A stretch of 5,351 bases of DNA from contig JAWWBX010000307.1 in the NCBI GenBank assembly GCA_033720735.1, positions 1 to 5,351 on the forward strand, given 5' to 3'. Source of the DNA: B8-G4 sp033720735 (GTDB lineage: Bacteria > Bacteroidota > Bacteroidia > Chitinophagales > Saprospiraceae). The translations under genes were made by a program, and so were the position numbers. Each line of letters starts with the position of its first letter. Position 1 is the first letter of the stretch. The notes beneath the pieces were generated by a model. It was not told where the DNA came from. It saw only the letters and a list, made by a program, of their open reading frames with translations, and did not search any database. This document shows, piece by piece, positions 1-5,351 of the stretch.

Positions 1-416
1 GCACCGCGCTCGGCATCCCGCAGAAGATCCTTGGGCGTCATCCGTTTCCCGGGCCGGGGCTTGGCATCCGCATCCTCGGTGAGATCACGCCTGACAAGGT
101 GGCCATGCTGCAGGAAGCCGACGCCATCTACATCGGAAAACTCCGCGAAGCCGGTTGGTACGACAAGATCTGGCAGGCCGGAGCCATCCTGCTGCCGGTG
201 CAGTCGGTCGGCGTCATGGGCGACGAGCGGACCTACGAACAGACCATTGCCCTGCGTGCCGTCAATTCCATGGACGGCATGACCGCGGAATGGAGCCGCA
301 TACCATATGATCTTCTCGCCGACATATCAAGTGAGATCATCAATCGCGTTAAAGGGATAAACCGGGTCGTGTATGACATCAGTACCAAACCTCCGGCGAC
401 CATTGAGTGGGAGTAG
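1..416 (+). CDS. guaA: GMP synthase (glutamine-hydrolysing), C-terminal part; 5' end outside the window
   Basis: GMP synthase converts XMP to GMP with ATP and glutamine in the cytoplasm, the last step of de novo guanine nucleotide synthesis. Only the last 137 codons are present (first complete codon at position 3, stop TAG 414-416). They cover the C-terminal dimerisation/XMP-binding domain. Seen directly: the RHPFPGPGL motif early in the fragment, then GEITPDKVAMLQEAD, YDKIWQAGAILLPV, SVGVMGDERTYE, ALRAVNSMDGMTAEW, and the invariant tail NRVVYDISTKPPATIEWE, which is the normal end of the family, so the 3' end is intact. The glutamine amidotransferase and ATP-pyrophosphatase domains must lie to the left. 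The final 44 bp also encode the start of the next gene, which suggests co-transcription and perhaps translational coupling. Nothing in the visible residues looks damaged. Confidence 0.97.
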   Translation, partial: TALGIPQKILGRHPFPGPGLGIRILGEITPDKVAMLQEADAIYIGKLREAGWYDKIWQAGAILLPVQSVGVMGDERTYEQTIALRAVNSMDGMTAEWSRIPYDLLADISSEIINRVKGINRVVYDISTKPPATIEWE

Positions 417-1755
417 TGCGTGGGCGGTCATCGTCGCACTGGCATTGACCTGCGCGTGCAATCCGTCCCGAAAGCTCCCCACCGATACCGGCACGGATCG
501 GCAGCAAGAGGAAGTGACCCGGGTGTACAATCCGGTGACCGGTCAATATGAGGCGGTCAAAGATCCGTTGTCCCTGGTCGATACCATCGATTGGCAGGAG
601 GTCATTGATCAACCCGTCATTTCGTCTGCGGAGTCGGCCACTTCCGGTAAGAAAGACCGCTACGCACTGGCGTTCATGCTGCCGCTGCAGGCCAATCTGC
701 ACCGCGGATTTGGCGACGAGATCCCGGCCCGGACCAGGCGTTTCCTGAATTACTACGCCGGTATGCGCCTGGCGCTTGCTGACCTGACCCGGCGCGGCAT
801 TGATCTGGACGTGCGCGTTCTGGACACGGAGGAATCTACGGACGTGGTGCGCCAGCAACTCAGGGAACTGCGCGATGTCGACCTCATCGTCGGTCCCTAT
901 GATCGCGATGCGATCCGCGAAGCAGCGGAGTTTGGCGCGCGCTATCGCATCCCGGTCGTATCACCGTGGACGCCCAGCATCACCCTGGAATATCCCAATC
1001 AGCAACTAGTCCAGATGGTGCCCGGCCTGCGTACCCATGCCGCAGCCGCCATCGAATTCATCGGGCAGCGCTTTCTCAATCCCCGGATCTATATCGTCGC
1101 GAGGGATGACCGCGAACGCAGCCGCTTTGCCGGCTACCACGCTGCGCAGGCGCAGTACAACCCCGGTCTCGAAAGGGTAGAGGAACTGATGATCTACGAC
1201 GCCACCGTCGATCTCGCCAAAACGAATCTGGATACCTTGATCCACGACACACGCCCCACCGTCTTCATTTTGCCGTATTTCTCGCGTAACGACGAGGAAT
1301 TTGTCGGGGCCCTGCTCAGAAAGCTCCATGCTGAGAAGCTGGAGCGGAATGTGACCGTATTCGGCCTTCCGCAATGGATCAACTTTTCCCGGCTCAACCC
1401 CGATTATCTTGAAAGTCTGCAAACACACATCACGGCAGCCCAGCACGTCGATTGGGCGAATGAGGCCACGCGCAGATTTTCCAAGGATTTCTATGATGCC
1501 TATGCCGGCATTCCCGAGCCATCCGGCAAGCAGGGCTATGATCTCGTCATGTTTCTCGGCGAGTCACTCAAGGCGCACGGGGTGCCATTCATGGAGCCCG
1601 TCGCCGGACAGCCATCGCCGCACGGCGACATTCTGCTGCGGCCCGTGCGCGATGAAAGCGCGCGTCCCGATGGTGATTTTCCGGTCCTGTATTATGAAAA
1701 CCAGGGGATCCAGGTCCTGCAGTTTACCGACCAGGCCTATCAGATCGTACATTAA
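373..1755 (+). CDS. Predicted lipoprotein with type-1 periplasmic-binding-protein (PBP1) fold
   Basis: The 460-residue product starts with a lipoprotein signal: arginines 8-9, a hydrophobic core at about 17-26 (WAVIVALALT), then a Cys-Ala-Cys in which Cys29 is the likelier lipidated residue (Cys27 is the alternative). A low-complexity linker follows, containing YNPVTGQYEAV (52-62). From about residue 97 (YALAFMLPLQ) to the end it resembles ABC-type substrate-binding or receptor-ligand PBP1 folds: FLNYYAGMRLALADL, VDLIVGPYDRDAI near 170-180, then RIPVVSPW. The C-terminal VLYYENQGIQVLQF resembles the end of Bacteroidota relatives, as I recall them. The ATG at 373 lies inside guaA. It is chosen because it is the only ATG in frame that keeps the whole signal peptide; a TTG at 403 would lose both arginines. 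No strong Shine-Dalgarno is seen. No permease or ATPase gene is adjacent, so a transport role is not supported; sensing or an LpoA-like envelope role is conceivable. Relatives often carry LysM domains, as I recall, and I see none here. The ligand is unknown. Confidence 0.88.
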   Translation: MTSVPNLRRPLSGSSAWAVIVALALTCACNPSRKLPTDTGTDRQQEEVTRVYNPVTGQYEAVKDPLSLVDTIDWQEVIDQPVISSAESATSGKKDRYALAFMLPLQANLHRGFGDEIPARTRRFLNYYAGMRLALADLTRRGIDLDVRVLDTEESTDVVRQQLRELRDVDLIVGPYDRDAIREAAEFGARYRIPVVSPWTPSITLEYPNQQLVQMVPGLRTHAAAAIEFIGQRFLNPRIYIVARDDRERSRFAGYHAAQAQYNPGLERVEELMIYDATVDLAKTNLDTLIHDTRPTVFILPYFSRNDEEFVGALLRKLHAEKLERNVTVFGLPQWINFSRLNPDYLESLQTHITAAQHVDWANEATRRFSKDFYDAYAGIPEPSGKQGYDLVMFLGESLKAHGVPFMEPVAGQPSPHGDILLRPVRDESARPDGDFPVLYYENQGIQVLQFTDQAYQIVH

Positions 1756-1776
1756 AGGCCCCAAACGTGAATTCTG

Positions 1777-2415
1777 ATGATGACGCCTGAACGCGAGGCA
1801 AGGATCAGGGAGGTGTGTGCACGCCGTCAGCCGGACCTTTGCGTCATCCTGGAGAATGTGCATGATCCGCACAATATCTCGGCAGTGTTACGCTCCTGTG
1901 ATGCCGTAGGTGTGCAGTCCGTGCATGTCGTGTATACCGATCCCGACCTCACCGAAGAGCGCCTGCTGTTGGGCCGCAAGAGTTCGGCGAGCGCATGGAA
2001 ATGGGTGGATGTCTACTATCACGAGGACCTTGCCACCTGCGTGGAGACGGTGCGCGGACAGTGCGACCGCATTCTGGCTGCCCATGTCGGTGAGGCAGCG
2101 CAGTCACTGTACGAAACGGACCTGACCGTGCCCACTGCGCTGCTCTTTGGCAATGAACGTGACGGCGTGTCCGCGGAGGCACTTGCCTGTGCCGACGGCC
2201 AAATCTTCATCCCGCAGATGGGCATGATCCGCAGCCTCAATATTTCGGTGGCCTGCGCCGTGTGCCTCTATGAAGCGTGCCGCCAGCGTGGTGAAAAGGG
2301 TTTTTACCAGCAGCATCCGACCCGCACAGCGACAGAACTTGAGGTGCTCGTCACCGATTTCATCGAACGTCATGAAACCCGCGCACGACGCAAGGTGATC
2401 AGGAAGAAATCATGA
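1777..2415 (+). CDS. trmH: tRNA (guanosine(18)-2'-O)-methyltransferase, SpoU/TrmH family
   Basis: This SPOUT-class enzyme transfers a methyl group from S-adenosylmethionine to the 2'-OH of G18 in the tRNA D-loop. All three family motifs are present. Motif 1 is ILENVHDPHNISAVLRSCDAVG (residues 24-45, split here as ILENVHDPHNIS and AVLRSCDAVG), with Asn33 and the catalytic-type Arg39. Motif 2 is LLFGNERDGVS (122-132) with Glu127. Motif 3, from Ile145, is IPQMGMIRSLNISVA and continues to LYEA, with Ser153 and Asn155; it forms the trefoil-knot cofactor site. The N-terminal ARRQPDL closely matches E. coli TrmH, favouring TrmH over RlmB or TrmL. The length of 212 residues is normal. ATG codons at 1777 and 1780 are adjacent; starting at 1780 gives MTPEREARI, which aligns better with E. 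coli MNPTRYARI. The gene lies 21 bp after the lipoprotein gene on the same strand, probably in one transcript. The tail is basic (RARRKVIRKKS), fitting RNA binding. Confidence 0.95.
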   Translation: MMTPEREARIREVCARRQPDLCVILENVHDPHNISAVLRSCDAVGVQSVHVVYTDPDLTEERLLLGRKSSASAWKWVDVYYHEDLATCVETVRGQCDRILAAHVGEAAQSLYETDLTVPTALLFGNERDGVSAEALACADGQIFIPQMGMIRSLNISVACAVCLYEACRQRGEKGFYQQHPTRTATELEVLVTDFIERHETRARRKVIRKKS

Positions 2416-2555
2416 GTTTCAACACTCTTAATCTCTTCGCAATCTCTCCCTCATCTTTCTGAATGAGGAATACGGCGAATGGATATTTGCTCTGTGCACC
2501 CGCTGCCACTGCATCTCTCCGAAATCTCTCTCCCCAATCTCTCCCTCATCTCTCC
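2416..2555. other. Convergent intergenic gap, pyrimidine-rich on the + strand, no clear terminator
   Basis: This 140-bp gap separates the converging trmH and kelch/beta-helix genes. It is strongly C/T-rich on the + strand at both ends, with a mixed-composition core at about 2461-2510. One short perfect hairpin can be drawn (CCTCAT 2449-2454 with ATGAGG 2463-2468, 8-nt loop), but it has no following T-run in either direction, so a classical intrinsic terminator is not supported. No RNA gene or credible small protein was recognised. Confidence 0.75.
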
Positions 2556-2558
2556 TCA
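2430..2558. repeat. Interspersed (A)ATCTCTCC-type short repeats
   Basis: Imperfect copies of an AATCTCTCC unit occur at about 2430-2436 (AATCTCT, then TCGC), 2441-2450, 2513-2520, 2523-2533, 2536-2545 and 2548-2555. The strongest pair is a perfect 16-bp direct repeat, AATCTCTCCCTCATCT, at 2441-2456 and 2536-2551, start-to-start distance 95 bp. On the - strand these are purine-rich GGAGAGATT-like tracts. Such short repeats could be a remnant of slippage or recombination, a dispersed intergenic repeat family, or simply low-complexity sequence; the window alone cannot decide. Confidence 0.7.
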
Positions 2559-2570
2559 CTTCACTTCACT
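2556..2570. repeat. Triple TCACT pentanucleotide microrepeat overlapping a stop codon
   Basis: Three perfect TCACT units (AGTGA on the - strand) encode the last four codons (Ser-Glu-Val-Lys) and the TGA stop of the kelch/beta-helix gene. Because the unit is 5 bp, a change in copy number would shift the frame at the C-terminus; see the findings for the predicted consequence. Confidence 0.85.
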
Positions 2571-5351
2571 GCTGTTCACCCAGCGGATGGTGCTGCCCAC
2601 CGAATTCACGATATAGGGATCGGAGTTGTTCTCAATCATAACCGCATCCAGTCTCAGCACGCTGCTGTTGCCATGCGCAAAGATGGCACTGCCATTGAGG
2701 ATCGATCCGCATTGCCTGATCACACAATTGGCCAGGGTGGCCGAGCCGAGGTTAAAGACGCCGGCGCCGATCTGCTGGTTGCCGACCGGGCCGTTGGCCG
2801 TCCCCCCTCGGATTGTGACGCCATCCAGTAAGGCGGTGTCCACAGCCGCGGGAATGGTGATGATGTGGTAGATATTGTCAGTGCTGTCACCGGCGATGCC
2901 AATGTCACCGTCGAGGATGACGGGATTGGTCATAATGTCGCGTTCGGAAAGCATGGTCTCCGTGCCAGCAAATCCCCCGTACAGCGCTGTGCTGTCGACG
3001 ACCTCAAAGGTAGAGGTGCGTTCGCTTCCCGGCTGGTACGTGCCGCGCGCGATCCAGATCTCCCCGATCTGCGGGTACTGGCTGGCAATATCCAGCGCGG
3101 AACTCAGCTCCTTGAAGGCATTGGCCCAGGTATTTCCCAGCTCAGACCCGGTGGCTGCCGAATCGACGTACGCCCGTTGGCCACCGATCCAGGTGAACAG
3201 CCCCTCACCGGACAGCACCACCTTGGTCTGCGGTGCATTGGCACCGGTATGCTGAATGTACAAGGTGTCTTCAAGCATGCCTACACTCTCCGGATTGAAT
3301 TGCAGGCGTAGCAAGAGACTGTCTGACGGCTTCACCAACCGCGGAAAGTTGAGATTGGTATCAATGCTGTACGCCGTCCCGTCAAACAGGCTGACCGACT
3401 GGATCAGGATGGCCTGTGAGCCTCCCGTGTTGTCGATGCGCAGATCCGCCTCCGCGCTGTCAAGAATATCAACCTGCCCGAAATTCAGGTTGCTTGCGGA
3501 CAGGCTGCTCTGTGTATGCGGGACCAGGATCGGCTCGGTCGGCCCGAAGAAGTAAAAGGCTTCCGTGGTCCTGGTGTTGGTCAGATCACTGCCTCCCCGG
3601 ATCAGCGACCCGCTGGCGACGTAAATGCCACCGTTGTTGACGATCGCCTGGGTGCCATGGCGCCCGGTGTTGAGGGCGTCGAGTGTGCGCCACGTCTCGC
3701 TGCCGATGTCGAGCGCCTCCGTTTCGCTGTTGGCCAGCCCGGAGAGCCGTTCCCCGCCAATGACCAGCAACTCACCGTTCAGGACGGCAACCGTATTGCC
3801 GGCACGCTCCGTCGGGATGGGTGCCGCAATGGTGTCCCACGACTGATTCGTGATGTCAAAGATGTCTACCGTGGCCTCAGTGGCCAGCCAGGTGCTGCCA
3901 CCTTCGCCCGTGCGGCGCCCTGCTGCTGCCACCACTTGGTTGTCAATGACGGCGGCATGGAAATGATCCCGGCGGTTGGGAGCATTCGGCAGAGGTGTCC
4001 AGGTATGGTTGCGCACATCGTATTTGTCAAACCAGTTGACGGACCCGTCCTGGTGTCCCATGGTGTTGCCGCCGGCGAGAAACAGCGTGTCATTGTGCAG
4101 CACCGCTGCCGCCGACCCGCGACGACGACCCGGCGGGATCTCCGGACCGGCATACCACGCATCCGCCACGGGATCGTAGACCATGATGGAATCCACGCTC
4201 GGTTCATTGGGAAAGGTGCCGGTAAAGGCGCCGGCCGCCAGGATCAGTCCGTGGTAGTCCACCGCCTGGAAGTGGTGCATCAGGAAGGGCGGGGTGGCTC
4301 CCACGGTCCAGGTGTCCGTTGCGGGATCGTAAATGTTGACATTGCTGCCGTGCTCGCGCCCCCCCATCAGATAGAACTTGTCGCCGGACTGTACGTAGGC
4401 TGCTTCGTGCCGCGGCTCGCAACAACTCCCGGGGCTGCCCATGGGATTGCAATTGAATCCGTCTTGAAGGGTAAACCATTCACCATTCGTGACGGGGTTG
4501 TACTGGAGGCTGATATCAGACCAGGTCGCCTCAAATTGATTGGTGGATCCGCGTGCTGTCGAGATGACACCCACGCCCATCGCAACATCGTGTTTCAAGG
4601 CAGTGAGCAACGCACCATCGACGAAGAAACCGTCGCCAAGGTGCACCCGCGCACCGCCATTCATGGCGTACTGCGCCTTGACATACCCGTTGGCCGGGTT
4701 GATCACCAGTACCAATTCAATGAGTGCCGTCGAGCCGATCCCCGGAGCGGCAAATGGCGTAGAGGTCGCCACGCCAGCCGACTCGTGTACCAGCAGCAGA
4801 TTCGGCGTGCCGCCATTCGCATTGACCACCAGTTTGACATAGTTGTCCTGGTCTCCGGTGCCCGCATACATACCGGCCGACTGGAAATCCTGGATGGTGT
4901 CCGGGAACACCGGGCCCACCATCGTCACTTTGACCTCGAACGGAGCGGTCGTGCTGTCGACGGCAACGCCAAATTGAAAACCATTGCTCTGGTCGTTGAA
5001 CCCGCCGAGCGCATCACCTTCATCAATGTTGACGTACGTGAGCAATCCTGATGCGCCACCCGCGATGATGTCGGTGTTGCTGTTGTCTTCGTTCTGCCAC
5101 AGGTCCAGGTAGTCGTCGGTCAAATTTGCCATCAACCCGGTAAAGCCCAGCCCGTAAAACCCGGTGCCCGGGTTCGAATTGAGGAGGGGATAGTTCAGTG
5201 GAAGGGTCGTTGTCGTTCCGTTGTCCGGATCCCAGACAAAGAGGTCGAGCGTATCATTGATCCCGTCGTCGTCATCGTCCGGGTCATTGAGGTCCGAGAC
5301 CTTGAATCCACCGATCAGGGTGCCGTCATGATCCGGGGGCCGGTCCGCGGC
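2556..5351 (-). CDS. Large modular secreted protein: LamG-like region, kelch propeller, ASH/HYDIN-type Ig and beta-helix; N-terminus outside the window
   Basis: The frame is open to the right edge, so the true start is not visible; the TTG/ATG near 5130-5135 lies in mid-protein. Numbering visible residues from the edge gives 931. Residues 22-34 hold an Asp-rich run (NDPDDDDDGINDT) resembling thrombospondin type-3 calcium loops. About 60-285 is a Gly/Asn-rich beta region, probably LamG/ConA-like (weakly supported). Six kelch motifs span about 314-602, with Gly-Gly pairs at 330-331, 427-428 and 532-533 and blade tryptophans at 348, 399, 451, 505 and 554; this predicts one six-bladed propeller. 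About 614-719 is a choice-of-anchor-D/ASH domain (SASNLNFGQVDILDSAEADL, ending VVLSGEG). About 722-931 begins a parallel beta-helix (WANAFKELSSALDIA, EIWIARGTYQPG, LLDGVTIRGGTANG). The product is likely exported and used in surface adhesion or glycan contact, which is inference. It ends at SSEVK without a recognisable type IX secretion C-terminal domain. It converges on trmH. Confidence 0.88.
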   Translation of the reverse strand, partial: AADRPPDHDGTLIGGFKVSDLNDPDDDDDGINDTLDLFVWDPDNGTTTTLPLNYPLLNSNPGTGFYGLGFTGLMANLTDDYLDLWQNEDNSNTDIIAGGASGLLTYVNIDEGDALGGFNDQSNGFQFGVAVDSTTAPFEVKVTMVGPVFPDTIQDFQSAGMYAGTGDQDNYVKLVVNANGGTPNLLLVHESAGVATSTPFAAPGIGSTALIELVLVINPANGYVKAQYAMNGGARVHLGDGFFVDGALLTALKHDVAMGVGVISTARGSTNQFEATWSDISLQYNPVTNGEWFTLQDGFNCNPMGSPGSCCEPRHEAAYVQSGDKFYLMGGREHGSNVNIYDPATDTWTVGATPPFLMHHFQAVDYHGLILAAGAFTGTFPNEPSVDSIMVYDPVADAWYAGPEIPPGRRRGSAAAVLHNDTLFLAGGNTMGHQDGSVNWFDKYDVRNHTWTPLPNAPNRRDHFHAAVIDNQVVAAAGRRTGEGGSTWLATEATVDIFDITNQSWDTIAAPIPTERAGNTVAVLNGELLVIGGERLSGLANSETEALDIGSETWRTLDALNTGRHGTQAIVNNGGIYVASGSLIRGGSDLTNTRTTEAFYFFGPTEPILVPHTQSSLSASNLNFGQVDILDSAEADLRIDNTGGSQAILIQSVSLFDGTAYSIDTNLNFPRLVKPSDSLLLRLQFNPESVGMLEDTLYIQHTGANAPQTKVVLSGEGLFTWIGGQRAYVDSAATGSELGNTWANAFKELSSALDIASQYPQIGEIWIARGTYQPGSERTSTFEVVDSTALYGGFAGTETMLSERDIMTNPVILDGDIGIAGDSTDNIYHIITIPAAVDTALLDGVTIRGGTANGPVGNQQIGAGVFNLGSATLANCVIRQCGSILNGSAIFAHGNSSVLRLDAVMIENNSDPYIVNSVGSTIRWVNSSEVK

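Noticed and set aside
379..858. Open frame of 159 codons on the - strand opposite guaA's end and the lipoprotein gene
   Set aside because: It is antisense to two well-supported genes and has no recognisable motif.
2449..2468. Short hairpin as a bidirectional terminator
   Set aside because: The stem is only 6 bp with an 8-nt loop, and no T-run follows on either strand.
2430..2558. CRISPR-like array
   Set aside because: The repeat units are short, imperfect and irregularly spaced with no uniform spacers, and no cas gene is nearby.
2463..2831. Open frame of 122 codons on the + strand starting in the intergenic gap
   Set aside because: Most of it is antisense to the beta-helix coding region and the first part is the low-complexity pyrimidine repeat. 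No domain or ribosome-binding site was recognised.
3516..5051. Long open frame of 511 codons on the + strand opposite the kelch gene
   Set aside because: It is antisense to a protein with clear kelch, ASH and beta-helix motifs. Its translation shows no recognisable domain, is rich in Arg/His/Gly as expected of a shadow frame in GC-rich DNA, and has no supporting start context.
5130..5135. TTG/ATG as the start of the large - strand gene
   Set aside because: The frame stays open to the window edge with protein-like sequence upstream (the Asp-rich motif, then GTGFYGLGFTGL running straight into MANLTDDYLDLW), so these are internal codons.

Overview
The window reads as chromosomal DNA from a moderately GC-rich member of the Bacteroidota, most plausibly of the Saprospiria type. 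This is inference from content. A lipoprotein with a type-1 periplasmic-binding fold sits directly behind guaA. A large secreted protein joins lectin-like, kelch, ASH/HYDIN-type Ig and parallel beta-helix modules, a style common in marine and activated-sludge Bacteroidota. No rRNA, tRNA, CRISPR array, transposase or complete mobile element is visible.

Positions 1-2415 (+ strand) hold a compact, probably co-transcribed run of three genes: the 3' end of guaA (GMP synthase), a predicted outer-membrane or periplasm-facing lipoprotein with a PBP1 fold whose start lies inside guaA (44-bp overlap), and trmH (tRNA Gm18 2'-O-methyltransferase) 21 bp further on. The set is housekeeping: guanine nucleotide synthesis, a lipoprotein of unknown ligand, and tRNA modification. 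No internal promoter or terminator was recognised.

Positions 2416-2555 are a short convergent intergenic gap. It is pyrimidine-rich on the + strand, with several copies of an (A)ATCTCTCC-type unit, including a perfect 16-bp direct repeat. It runs into a triple TCACT microrepeat that forms the last codons and the stop of the opposing gene.

Positions 2556-5351 (- strand) hold the 3' portion (931 codons) of a very large modular secreted protein whose start lies beyond the right edge. It has an Asp-rich calcium-type motif, a probable LamG/ConA-like region, six kelch motifs forming one predicted propeller, a choice-of-anchor-D/ASH domain and a truncated-looking beta-helix. It ends without a recognisable type IX secretion C-terminal domain.

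I did not find a clearly new system. The points most worth a second look are the repeat-bounded, abruptly ending C-terminus of the kelch/beta-helix protein and the permease-less PBP1 lipoprotein embedded between guaA and trmH.
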